From the NCBI GenBank assembly GCA_903959715.1, contig CAJBXX010000146.1, forward strand, positions 1 through 7,538: a stretch of DNA of 7,538 nt, given 5' to 3'. Position 1 is the stretch's first letter, and every line of letters begins with the position of its first letter. Of this stretch, positions 1 to 7,432 are shown in pieces. Source of the DNA: an uncultured Alphaproteobacteria bacterium. Lineage in GTDB: Bacteria; Pseudomonadota; Alphaproteobacteria; Rickettsiales; UBA1997. The notes beneath the pieces are model-generated. The model was given only the letters and a program-made list of their open reading frames with translations, was not told the origin of the DNA and ran no database searches. Made by a program: the position numbers and the translations under genes.

Positions 1-37
1 ATATTAAAATTCATATTTTTAAAATTGGAAATAAAAC

Positions 38-77
38 TTGATAAAAATTGACAAAGTTTTATAATGAAATTTATAGT
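38..77 (+). promoter_or_regulatory. Probable sigma70-type promoter (two overlapping cores) ahead of the aminotransferase gene
   Basis: Two overlapping core promoters can be read. The first is TTGATA at 38-43, a 16-base spacer, and a perfect TATAAT at 60-65. The second is a perfect TTGACA at 48-53, an 18-base spacer, and TATAGT at 72-77. Both have near-ideal spacing and point at the gene starting at 197. This would leave an untranslated leader of roughly 110-125 bases. Chance matches are commoner in AT-rich DNA, but two consensus hexamers (TTGACA and TATAAT) in one 40-base stretch is better than expected. It would drive at least the aminotransferase and ThDP genes and possibly the whole forward set. 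Confidence 0.5.
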
Positions 78-117
78 TTTGGTAGTTGTAAATGCTAAAA
101 ATGCACTAGTCAATTTT

Positions 118-164
118 AATATTTTACGAATTAGCAAGAAAATCAAATGCTCGATTAAAATATT
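118..164 (+). other. Imperfect inverted repeat in the 5' leader (possible AU-rich stem-loop)
   Basis: Bases 118-129 (AATATTTTACGA) pair with 151-164 (TCGATTAAAATATT), giving a 3-bp inner and a 9-bp outer stem separated by a two-base bulge (154-155), around a 21-base loop. It lies between the candidate promoter and the first start codon, so it would be in the leader RNA. The stem is nearly all A-U with two G-C pairs, there is no U-tract typical of a terminator, and it matches no riboswitch I recognise. It may be a chance product of AT-richness. Confidence 0.2.
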
Positions 165-196
165 TAAAAAAAATTAATAATCAGATTAAAAAAATA

Positions 197-1381
197 ATGG
201 TTAACAATATTAAATTATCTGATATTGCTTATAACATTGATGGACAACCCATGTTTAAAATGTTAAGTAAGGTGCAAGAATTGGAGCGTTTGGGGAAAAA
301 AATTCTTCATTTTGAGTTGGGTGAGCCTGATTTCGATACTCCCGACAATATTGTCGAGGCTACTTGCAAATCAATCAGGTCTGGCGAAACACACTATGTT
401 AATTCGAGTGGTCTTCATGAATTTAAAATCGCTATTCAAAAAACAACTTTAAATTCACGAAATTTTAAGCCAGATCTTAATCAAATATTGATAACACCAG
501 GTGCTAATTCCATTTTGTATTTTGCTATTAAATGCATTGTTAATCAGGGCGATGAAGTAGTGGTTCCTGATCCGGGTTTTCCAACTTATTTTTCAGCAAT
601 CAAAGCATGCGGTGCTAAGGCTATAAGTGTTCCATTATTTGAAAAAAATAATTTTAGATTAAATCCCGATGATTTAGAAAAAGTAATTACCAATAAAACT
701 CGCTTAATAATTATTAACTCTCCAAGCAATCCCACCGGATCGGTGATGCTTGCTAGCGAAATTGAGGCAGTTTATAAAATTGCTAAAAAACATAATATTT
801 TTTTGTTAAGCGATGAGATTTACGCTCGCCTTATTTTCGACGATAAAATAAATTTTTCTAGCCCAAGTATTTTTGATGAATGCAAAGAAAGAACCATTAT
901 TGTCAACGGTTTTAGTAAGGCTTTCGCAATGACTGGATGGAGGCTTGGAGTCGCGATAGGCCCAGCTTTTTTAATTGAAAAAATGGGTTTATTATTAGAG
1001 ACCATTGTTTCTTGCGTACCACCTTTTATTCAAAGAGCTGGAATAGAGGCGATTAACGGCGATCAGTCGCAAGTTAATTTTATGAGAGAAGAATATAAAA
1101 AAAGACGAGATTTTTTGGTTGATGGTTTAAATAAAATTTCTGGAATAAGCTGTATTAAGCCTGCGGGGGCAATTTATGTTTTTGCTAATATTAAAAATAC
1201 TAAAATGACGAGTTTAGAATTTGCCGATTTTGCCTTAAATAAAGCCCAATTGGCATTGCTTGCGGGAGATAATTTTGGAAAATATGGAAATGGTTATGTA
1301 AGATTATGTTATGTTAACAGTTTAGATAATATAAATCTTGCTATAAAAAATCTTAAAACGGCACTAGAAAATGAAAATTAG
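197..1381 (+). CDS. PLP-dependent aminotransferase, class I/II (AspC-like, fold type I)
   Basis: A 394-residue cytoplasmic enzyme of normal length for this family, which moves an amino group between an amino acid and a 2-oxoacid. Visible landmarks in order: LGEPDFDTP near 41-49, DPGFPTY at 125-131 (aromatic residue near the PLP ring), SPSNPTG at 175-181, SDEIY at 205-209 (Asp206 and Tyr209 contact PLP), and GFSKAFAMTGWRLG, in which Lys241 should form the internal aldimine. Arg369 in YVRL is the expected alpha-carboxylate anchor, so the substrate should be an amino acid or 2-oxoacid and not a ketosugar. The ATG at 197 is the first reasonable start and sits behind an A-rich leader with no Shine-Dalgarno motif. 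Its last 11 bases overlap the next gene, implying translational coupling with the ThDP enzyme. The exact substrate cannot be read from sequence. One possibility (inference) is that it makes the 2-oxoacid used by its neighbour, for example pyruvate from alanine; another is an ordinary aspartate- or alanine-type enzyme recruited to the locus. Confidence 0.9.
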   Translation: MVNNIKLSDIAYNIDGQPMFKMLSKVQELERLGKKILHFELGEPDFDTPDNIVEATCKSIRSGETHYVNSSGLHEFKIAIQKTTLNSRNFKPDLNQILITPGANSILYFAIKCIVNQGDEVVVPDPGFPTYFSAIKACGAKAISVPLFEKNNFRLNPDDLEKVITNKTRLIIINSPSNPTGSVMLASEIEAVYKIAKKHNIFLLSDEIYARLIFDDKINFSSPSIFDECKERTIIVNGFSKAFAMTGWRLGVAIGPAFLIEKMGLLLETIVSCVPPFIQRAGIEAINGDQSQVNFMREEYKKRRDFLVDGLNKISGISCIKPAGAIYVFANIKNTKMTSLEFADFALNKAQLALLAGDNFGKYGNGYVRLCYVNSLDNINLAIKNLKTALENEN

Positions 1382-3179
1382 ACTAGCTGATTATTTAGCT
1401 GAATTTATTCACGATCAACTTGCGATTAGAAAAATTTATACATTGACGGGCGGTGGTGCGATGTTTCTCAATGATTGCGTTGCTAAGCATCCAAATCTAG
1501 ACGGCGTTTACAATCATCATGAACAAGCTTGTGCTATGGCGAGTGTTGGTGATGCAAAATATACCAATGGATTTGCGGTGTCTTTTTTAACAACTGGATG
1601 TGGTGCAACTAACGCTATTACTGGGCTTCTTGATGCGTGGCAAGATAATGTGAAATGTTTTTTTATATCCGGGCAAGTTAAGAGAAAAGAAACATCATCC
1701 AATTGTGCGACAGAACTTAGGCAATTCGGAATTCAGGAAGCAAATATTATATCCATAGTTAAATCTATTACGAAATATGCCGTTATGATCAATGATCCAA
1801 ATGACATAGCATATCATTTAGAAAAGGCCAAATTTTTAGCAGAAACCGGAAGGCCGGGGCCGGTATGGATTGATATTCCGCTTGATGTTCAGGGTGCGAC
1901 TATAGAAACTAATGAATTAAAACATTTTGATTATAATTTGGAAAATCATTCAATAAATAAATCAGAATCGCAAATAGAAAAAATAACACAATTTGAAGAT
2001 TTATTAAAAAAATCAACGAGACCAATTATTTTGGCAGGAAATGGTATAAGGCTTGGAAACTCTATTGATAAGTTTCGAGAGTTTATTCAAAAATATCAAA
2101 TCCCAGTGGTATCTTCATATTTGGCAATAGATTTAATCGATAATAATAATCCGTTATATGTTGGAAATGTTGGGATAAAAGGTGATAGGGCTGGAAATTT
2201 TGCTTTACAAAATTCTGATCTCGTAATTGCGATTGGAAATAGATTGAGTGTTGGCGTTACTGGTTTCGAATATAAATTATTTGCGCGAGAAGCAAAATTG
2301 GTAGTGGTTGATATCGATCCGCAAGAGCATCAAAAAAATACGGTTAATATAGATTTATTTATCAATGAAGATGCTAAAAAATTTTTAGAAAATATTATTA
2401 AAAATAATTTATCAATTGAAGTATCAAAATCATGGCAAGATAAGGTTTTACATTGGAAGAAAAAATGGTCTACGGCAATTACAAAATATCCCAGCAATAA
2501 AAATAATATCAATAAATATACTTTTATTCAACATCTTAATAGGCATTTAAAGCATGATTCTGTTATGGTTTCCGATGCTGGTTCGGCATATTATGTCACT
2601 TCGCAATGTTTAAATATTTCAAATAATCAAAGATATATTACTTCGGGGGCGCAAGCTGATATGGGATTTGCGATTCCAGCTTCGATCGGTGTTTATTTTG
2701 CAAAAAAAAGTGAGGTTATAACTATAACTGGCGATGGTTCTTTTCAATTAAATATTCAAGAATTACAAACCATTAAACATTATAATTTACCAATAAAAAT
2801 ATTTGTTTTTAACAATAATGGATATTTATCAATTAGAGCTACACAAAGAAAATTTTTTGAAGCCAGATTTGCTGGAGTTGATTCAGTTTCTGGCGTATCA
2901 TTTCCAGACTTAAAAAAAATAGCCAAAGCTTATGGGATTAAATTTTTTCGAGCTTCAAAAGTTGATGATTTAGATGATGTTTTGAAGCAAGTTTTGGAAT
3001 TTAATAATCCGGTAATATGCGAAATAAAATGCCCAAATGACCAAGAAATTATTCCAAATGTTTCGTCGCAAAAAAAATCTGATGGAACTATGATTTCAAA
3101 GCCTTTAGAGGATATGTATCCATTTTTAACTAGAGAAGAATTTTATAAAGAAATGATAATTAAACCGATTGAAGAATGA
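1371..3179 (+). CDS. ThDP-dependent enzyme, acetolactate synthase fold; candidate YerE-like sugar acyl (branching) transferase
   Basis: A 602-residue protein with the three-domain layout of ThDP 2-oxoacid enzymes. The N-terminal pyrimidine-binding domain (about 1-175) has HHEQ at 49-52, with Glu51 as the expected cofactor-activating glutamate, followed by TTGCGATNAITG and GRPGPVWIDIP at 160-170. The central domain (about 200-345) contains NSDLVIAIGNRL. The C-terminal diphosphate-binding domain has SGAQADMGFAIPASIG (425-440), GDGSFQ from 454 and NNNGY at 481-485, which form the ThDP/metal motif. Housekeeping acetolactate synthases usually have a tryptophan in the RQWQ-type segment after this motif; here it reads RATQ, with Thr491 at that place. 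No regulatory subunit or branched-chain amino acid gene is nearby. YerE of Yersinia, from the same fold, transfers an acetyl group from pyruvate onto CDP-4-keto-3,6-dideoxyglucose, and the genes making that substrate follow directly. I therefore favour a YerE-like carboligase (inference). A different donor, or a stand-alone decarboxylase/synthase, remains possible. The ATG lies inside the end of the aminotransferase gene, without a Shine-Dalgarno motif. Confidence 0.85.
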   Translation: MKIRLADYLAEFIHDQLAIRKIYTLTGGGAMFLNDCVAKHPNLDGVYNHHEQACAMASVGDAKYTNGFAVSFLTTGCGATNAITGLLDAWQDNVKCFFISGQVKRKETSSNCATELRQFGIQEANIISIVKSITKYAVMINDPNDIAYHLEKAKFLAETGRPGPVWIDIPLDVQGATIETNELKHFDYNLENHSINKSESQIEKITQFEDLLKKSTRPIILAGNGIRLGNSIDKFREFIQKYQIPVVSSYLAIDLIDNNNPLYVGNVGIKGDRAGNFALQNSDLVIAIGNRLSVGVTGFEYKLFAREAKLVVVDIDPQEHQKNTVNIDLFINEDAKKFLENIIKNNLSIEVSKSWQDKVLHWKKKWSTAITKYPSNKNNINKYTFIQHLNRHLKHDSVMVSDAGSAYYVTSQCLNISNNQRYITSGAQADMGFAIPASIGVYFAKKSEVITITGDGSFQLNIQELQTIKHYNLPIKIFVFNNNGYLSIRATQRKFFEARFAGVDSVSGVSFPDLKKIAKAYGIKFFRASKVDDLDDVLKQVLEFNNPVICEIKCPNDQEIIPNVSSQKKSDGTMISKPLEDMYPFLTREEFYKEMIIKPIEE

Positions 3180-3230
3180 CATTAAATTTATTTTTTTAGT
3201 TATATTTATTATCATATTTTTAAATTAAGT

Positions 3231-3258
3231 TTTACAATTTTTGTTATATATTTTTAAT
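3231..3258 (+). promoter_or_regulatory. rfbF: Possible promoter in the 98-base gap before rfbF
   Basis: The gap 3180-3277 is almost pure A/T. Within it TTTACA at 3231-3236 and TTTAAT at 3253-3258 are each one mismatch from the sigma70 consensus and are 16 bases apart, placing a start about 10-15 bases before the rfbF ATG. In DNA this AT-rich such matches are easy to find by chance. The argument for it is context: this is the longest gap between the forward genes, and codon use changes here. No GC-rich stem is present, so I see no intrinsic terminator in the gap. Confidence 0.25.
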
Positions 3259-3277
3259 CATTAAAATTTTACCAATC

Positions 3278-4060
3278 ATGACAAAAGCGGTTATTTTAGC
3301 TGGAGGCTATGGCACCAGAATCTCCGAGGAAACTAATATTATTCCAAAACCGATGGTGAGAATTGGCGATAAGCCAATTATTTGGCATATTATGAAATTA
3401 TATTCGCACTACGGCATCAATGATTTTATCATTTGCTTGGGCTATAAGGGTTATGTTTTTAAAGAATATTTTGCCAATTACCAAGCACATAATTCTGAAA
3501 ACATTACCTTTGATTTTAGCAATGATTCGACTATAAAAATTAATAAAAATAATTGCGAACCGTGGCGTATTACTCTGGTTGAAACGGGTCTTGATACCTC
3601 TACGGGCGGGCGTATAAAGGCAATTGAAAATTTTGTTAAAGATGATGATTTTTTTTGCTTAACTTACGGCGATGGCGTTGCTGATATTAACATTGAAGAA
3701 TCAATAAATTTTCATAAAAAACATGGCAAATTGGCAACGCTCACGGCGATAAATCCAGTTGAAAGATTTGGAATTTTGGAAATAGATAAAGAGGAAACAG
3801 TGTTGTCTTTCAAGGAAAAGCCCATTAATTCTGAAATTTTTATTAATGGCGGATTTTTCGTTTTGAATCCAAAAATCATTGATTATATTTCAAATGAAAA
3901 TAGTTTTTTTGAAAAAGAACCGCTGGAAAAATTGGCTCAAAATCATGAGCTTAAATCCTACAAACACAAGGGTTTTTGGCAATGCATGGATTCTTTGCGT
4001 GATAAAAATTTGCTAGAAAAATTATGGAACGAAAACATCGCTCCGTGGAAAGTTTGGTAA
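3278..4060 (+). CDS. rfbF: Glucose-1-phosphate cytidylyltransferase
   Basis: A 260-residue cytoplasmic nucleotidyltransferase, the usual length for RfbF, forming CDP-glucose and pyrophosphate from alpha-D-glucose-1-phosphate and CTP. This is the entry step to CDP-linked 3,6-dideoxyhexoses. The N-terminus carries the sugar nucleotidyltransferase signature LAGGYGTR at 7-14, followed by PKPM with Lys24 and GDKPI. TGLDTSTGGR at 103-112 is characteristic of the cytidylyltransferase branch. GDGV at 131-134 holds a metal-binding Asp132, FKEKP is at 178-182, INGGFFV at 189-195, and the C-terminal GFWQCMDSLRDK from 232 is a strong RfbF marker. The ATG at 3278 places the signature at its normal distance from the N-terminus, and the leader has no Shine-Dalgarno motif. 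rfbG begins six bases after its stop, so the two are clearly one operon. Confidence 0.96.
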   Translation: MTKAVILAGGYGTRISEETNIIPKPMVRIGDKPIIWHIMKLYSHYGINDFIICLGYKGYVFKEYFANYQAHNSENITFDFSNDSTIKINKNNCEPWRITLVETGLDTSTGGRIKAIENFVKDDDFFCLTYGDGVADINIEESINFHKKHGKLATLTAINPVERFGILEIDKEETVLSFKEKPINSEIFINGGFFVLNPKIIDYISNENSFFEKEPLEKLAQNHELKSYKHKGFWQCMDSLRDKNLLEKLWNENIAPWKVW

Positions 4061-4066
4061 AATAAA

Positions 4067-5140
4067 ATGCAAATAAATCAACAATTTTGGCGCAATAAAA
4101 AAGTATTTATCACGGGTCATACCGGTTTTAAAGGAAGCTGGCTTACGCTTTGGCTTTCTAGTCTTGGTGCTAAAATTTATGGTTATGCTTTAGAACCAAA
4201 TACCGATCCAAATTTATTTAATATTTTGCATTTAGAAAATAAAATCACTCATCAAATTGCCGATATTCGCGATCTAGAAAAACTTCAAAAAGCCATTAAT
4301 GATTTTGCACCTGACATCGTGTTTCACCTTTCAGCTCAACCTTTGGTGCGATATTCTTATCATAATCCAATCGAAACTTATCAAACTAATGTGATGGGAA
4401 CGGTTAATTTATTGGAAGCAGTTAGAAACTACGGCAAAGCCTCGGCGACGATAATTATAACTAGCGATAAATGTTATGAAAATGTTGAAAAAATCGCCGG
4501 TTATCAAGAAAATGATAAAATGGGCGGGCATGATCCATACAGTAATTCCAAGGGTTGCGCTGAACTTGTGGTTTCTGCTTACGCTAATTCTTATTTTATT
4601 CCCAACCCACAAATTGGTAAAGTTGCATCGGTGCGAGCCGGCAATGTGATTGGTGGGGGCGACTGGTCGCAAGATCGTTTAATTCCTGATTTAATTAGAA
4701 ATTTAATGGCGAAAAAAAATCCAGTAATTCGCAATCCAAAAGCAATTCGCCCATGGCAAAATGTTATCGAACCTCTTTATGGCTATCTTCTCGTTGCTCA
4801 ACATCTTTGTGAATTACCGCAACAAAAAACTTTATTAAATTGGAATTTTGGACCCGATTTAATCGATCAAAAAAATGTTGAATATGTGGCAAAAATTGTC
4901 GCAGAAATTTGGGGAAGCGATAATAAAATTGAAATTGCTGAAGATAAAAATAAACTTCACGAAGCCAATTTACTTTATCTTGATTGCGATAAAGCCAAGA
5001 AAGAGTTGGGTTGGCATCCAAAATGGCATATTGAAGATTCGATTAAAAACACCGTTGAGTGGTATAAAATATTTTATAATAAAAGTAATAATATTTCAGA
5101 ATATTCACTTAAAACTATTGAAGATTTTAATAAAAAATAA
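4067..5140 (+). CDS. rfbG: CDP-glucose 4,6-dehydratase
   Basis: A 357-residue extended short-chain dehydrogenase, normal for RfbG, converting CDP-D-glucose to CDP-4-dehydro-6-deoxy-D-glucose with tightly bound NAD. The Rossmann fingerprint GHTGFKG at 17-23 is the form typical of CDP-glucose dehydratases. HLSAQPLVRYSY begins at 87. TSDK at 132-135 supplies the dehydratase Asp134 and Lys135, and YSNSK at 158-162 gives the catalytic Tyr158 and Lys162. RAGNVIGGGDWSQDRLIPD at 190-208 is a further RfbG hallmark contacting the sugar nucleotide, and RPWQ is at 228-231. The last 20 or so residues are low-complexity and hydrophilic, outside the core fold. It starts six bases after rfbF, and its leader (TAAAATAAA) lacks a Shine-Dalgarno motif. 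Confidence 0.96.
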   Translation: MQINQQFWRNKKVFITGHTGFKGSWLTLWLSSLGAKIYGYALEPNTDPNLFNILHLENKITHQIADIRDLEKLQKAINDFAPDIVFHLSAQPLVRYSYHNPIETYQTNVMGTVNLLEAVRNYGKASATIIITSDKCYENVEKIAGYQENDKMGGHDPYSNSKGCAELVVSAYANSYFIPNPQIGKVASVRAGNVIGGGDWSQDRLIPDLIRNLMAKKNPVIRNPKAIRPWQNVIEPLYGYLLVAQHLCELPQQKTLLNWNFGPDLIDQKNVEYVAKIVAEIWGSDNKIEIAEDKNKLHEANLLYLDCDKAKKELGWHPKWHIEDSIKNTVEWYKIFYNKSNNISEYSLKTIEDFNKK

Positions 5141-5191
5141 CAATCAACAATAAAAAAATATTTTGCATAAAAAATTAAATTATAAAAATTG

Positions 5192-6502
5192 ATGACAAAT
5201 ATTAAATCTCAAATTCTCGATCTCGTTAAGCAATATTGCGAAACTGAACATAAAAAACCGAAATTTATTGCGGGACAAAGCCCAGTGCCGGTTTCGGGCA
5301 AAGTTTATGATCATACTGATATGCAAAATTTAGTCGAATCTGGTCTCGATTTTTGGCTTACGACGGGCAGATTTAATCGTGAATTTGAAAAAAATTTGGC
5401 AAGATTTTTGGGAACGCAACATGTCTTGACCTGCAATTCAGGCTCTTCGGCGAATCTTCTTGCGCTCACCGCACTTACTTCGCATCTTTTAAAAGATAAA
5501 GCTTTGAAAGCGGGCGATGAGGTTATCACTTGTGCCACCGGCTTTCCGACCACAATTAATCCGATTTTAATTAATAATTTAGTGCCGGTATTTTTGGATG
5601 TTGATATTCCATCTTACAATATGGACATTACAAAATTAGAAGAAGCGATAACGCCAAAAACCAAGGCTATCATGGTCGCACACACTTTGGGTAATCCATT
5701 CGATTTAGAAAAAATTAAAGCCGTAGCGGATAAATATAATTTGTTTTTAGTCGAAGACACTTGCGACGCTTTGGGCGCGGAATATAACGGACAAAAAGTC
5801 GGAACTTTTGGCGATATTGGCACTTTGAGTTTTTATCCGGCACATCACATTACGATGGGCGAAGGTGGTGCAGTTTTTACCAATCGTAGCGTTTTAAAAA
5901 GGGCTTTGGAATCAATCAGAGATTGGGGTCGTGATTGTTATTGTGAACCAGGAAAAGACAATACTTGCAATAAAAGATTTTGCCAACAACTCGGCGATTT
6001 ACCTTTTGGCTATGACCATAAATACACTTATTCGCATGTTGGCTATAATTTGAAAATCACTGATATGCAAGCTTCGGTAGGTTTATCGCAATTAAAACAT
6101 TTACCAAAATTTATTGAAAAACGCCAAGAAAATTTTGATATTTTATTCAACGGTCTCAAAGAATTTGAAGAATTTTTTATTTTGCCGAAAGTATCTCCCA
6201 AAGCCAAGCCATCATGGTTTGGCTTTCCAATTACCATCAAACCAAACGCAACTTTTACGCGCAATAAATTGGTCGAATTTTTAGATGAAAATAAAATCGG
6301 CACCCGACTTTTATTCGGCGGAAATTTGTTGAAACAACCTTACATGAAAAATCAAAATTATAAAATTATTGGCGATTTAAAAAATAGCGATATCGTCGTG
6401 AATAATACCTTCTGGATTGGCGTCTATCCTGGTCTTGGAGCCGAAGAATTAAATTATGTTTTGGAAATATTTCGTAAGTTTCTTAAAATTAATCAAAGTT
6501 AA
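5192..6502 (+). CDS. rfbH: CDP-4-dehydro-6-deoxyglucose 3-dehydrase (E1; lipopolysaccharide biosynthesis protein RfbH)
   Basis: A 436-residue member of the DegT/DnrJ/EryC1 fold that acts as a dehydrase. E1 binds pyridoxamine phosphate and a [2Fe-2S] cluster and, with a separate reductase (E3, RfbI/AscD type), removes the C3 hydroxyl to give CDP-4-keto-3,6-dideoxyglucose. Diagnostic residues are all present. In [14 protein letters not shown] the usual Schiff-base lysine of sugar aminotransferases is replaced by His219 (numbered from the ATG). Four cysteines at 249, 251, 259 and 264 have the C-x-C-x7-C-x4-C spacing of the E1 cluster ligands. CNSGSSANL near 81 and VEDTCDALG near 188 complete the cofactor pocket. 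An in-frame TTG lies one codon upstream (5189); I prefer the ATG because neither has a Shine-Dalgarno motif and ATG is the stronger codon. It lies 51 bases after rfbG, most likely in one transcript. ATA isoleucine codons are very rare here (2 of 28 by hand). Confidence 0.96.
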   Translation: MTNIKSQILDLVKQYCETEHKKPKFIAGQSPVPVSGKVYDHTDMQNLVESGLDFWLTTGRFNREFEKNLARFLGTQHVLTCNSGSSANLLALTALTSHLLKDKALKAGDEVITCATGFPTTINPILINNLVPVFLDVDIPSYNMDITKLEEAITPKTKAIMVAHTLGNPFDLEKIKAVADKYNLFLVEDTCDALGAEYNGQKVGTFGDIGTLSFYPAHHITMGEGGAVFTNRSVLKRALESIRDWGRDCYCEPGKDNTCNKRFCQQLGDLPFGYDHKYTYSHVGYNLKITDMQASVGLSQLKHLPKFIEKRQENFDILFNGLKEFEEFFILPKVSPKAKPSWFGFPITIKPNATFTRNKLVEFLDENKIGTRLLFGGNLLKQPYMKNQNYKIIGDLKNSDIVVNNTFWIGVYPGLGAEELNYVLEIFRKFLKINQS

Positions 6503-7424
6503 TTCGCTCTTTTTCGTGAACCAGTGGGCGATTTAAACTTTGTGTATAAATTGCACCAATATATTCGCCTATTATTCCTAAAAATAATAAAAGCACCGAA
6601 AACATAAAAGATACTAGAATAATGATTGGAGCGATTCCAAGGTTGATTTGATTCCAAAAAAATAATTTTGCAAATAAATATCCCAAGCCGATTAAAAAAG
6701 AAAAAAGCGATGATAAAGCTCCGACAAAAACGGCAATTCTAAGTGGGATTTTAGAATTAGATAATATGCCAAGAATTCCTAAATCATATAAATGATAAAA
6801 GGTACTTTTTGAAATATTTTTATACCGTCTGGGTTGATGATATTCAATGGTTGCGATGTTATAACCCACCTCGGAAACAATGCCTCGAAAAAATGGATTT
6901 GGGTCGTTAATTTTTTTAATTTCATTTAACACTTTTCGACTATATAAACCAAAGCCGGTAAAATTTTTATAAATATTAATTTCAGATAAATATGACAGCA
7001 AATTATAATAAAGCTTTCTTACTTTAAACATGATTTTGTTTTCATCGCTATTAGATTTAATTGCCAAAACCGAATCAAAGCCTTCTTCCCATTTTTTCAC
7101 TAATTTGATAATCATTTCAGGTGGATCTTGAAGATCAGCAAACATTGAAATTACAGCGTCGCCATCGCCTTGGATTATTCCGTTGTGAAAATTTCTAGTG
7201 GGTCCAAAATTTCTAGAATTAACAATTATTTTGACATTTTTATCAATCGAAGCAATTTTTTTTAAAATTGCCAAAGTGTTATCGGTTGAGCAATTATCAA
7301 CAAAAAGATGATTATATTCGTAATTGACAAGCGATACATTCATCACTTTTTTTACTTCTTCATATAATTTTTTGACATTGCCTTCTTCGTTAAAACAGGG
7401 CGTGAGAATGGTGATTTTTTTCAT
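6489..7424 (-). CDS. Family 2 glycosyltransferase, GtrB/ArnC/DPM1-like, membrane-anchored
   Basis: A 311-residue inner-membrane protein with an N-terminal GT-A catalytic domain and two C-terminal membrane helices, the plan of polyprenyl-phosphate sugar transferases. TPCFNEEGN at 8-16 and [10 protein letters not shown] at 41-50 form the nucleotide-binding start of family 2. [11 protein letters not shown] from 95 is the DxxD-type motif of the GtrB/dolichol-phosphate mannose synthase group, followed by [10 protein letters not shown] at 154-163 and NISKSTFY near 203. Hydrophobic segments lie at about 229-256 and 262-288, then a short charged tail. Such enzymes typically move a sugar from UDP or GDP carrier to undecaprenyl phosphate for later transfer to lipopolysaccharide, teichoic acid or protein; the sugar cannot be read from sequence. 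The ATG at 7424 follows an A/T-only leader, eight bases after the stop of the upstream partial gene, so those two form a reverse operon. Its 3' end overlaps rfbH by 14 bases. Confidence 0.92.
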   Translation of the reverse strand: MKKITILTPCFNEEGNVKKLYEEVKKVMNVSLVNYEYNHLFVDNCSTDNTLAILKKIASIDKNVKIIVNSRNFGPTRNFHNGIIQGDGDAVISMFADLQDPPEMIIKLVKKWEEGFDSVLAIKSNSDENKIMFKVRKLYYNLLSYLSEINIYKNFTGFGLYSRKVLNEIKKINDPNPFFRGIVSEVGYNIATIEYHQPRRYKNISKSTFYHLYDLGILGILSNSKIPLRIAVFVGALSSLFSFLIGLGYLFAKLFFWNQINLGIAPIIILVSFMFSVLLLFLGIIGEYIGAIYTQSLNRPLVHEKERINFD

Positions 7425-7432
7425 AATTTTTT

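Noticed and set aside
48..65. TTGACA and TATAAT read as one promoter
   Set aside because: Only six bases separate them; each instead pairs with another hexamer at normal spacing.
1371..3179. Housekeeping acetolactate synthase large subunit (IlvB/IlvG)
   Set aside because: The fold matches, but there is no small subunit or branched-chain amino acid gene nearby, the RQWQ-type tryptophan is missing, and the context is a CDP-dideoxysugar operon. Kept only as an alternative.
3180..3277. Intrinsic terminator after the ThDP gene
   Set aside because: There are T-runs but no GC-containing stem before them; the T-runs reflect base composition.
4409..5021. Reverse-strand open frames inside rfbG
   Set aside because: They lie antisense to a strongly conserved gene, resemble no family and have no start signals. 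The same holds for the antisense frames inside the aminotransferase, ThDP and rfbH genes.
4875..5153. Second forward-frame open frame across the 3' end of rfbG
   Set aside because: A lysine/isoleucine-rich shadow frame of AT-rich DNA, out of frame with the conserved rfbG C-terminus.
5189..5191. TTG as the start of rfbH
   Set aside because: It adds one residue directly before an ATG, and no ribosome binding site favours it.
5192..6502. DegT/DnrJ sugar aminotransferase
   Set aside because: The Schiff-base lysine is replaced by histidine and four correctly spaced cluster cysteines are present, which defines the E1 dehydrase.
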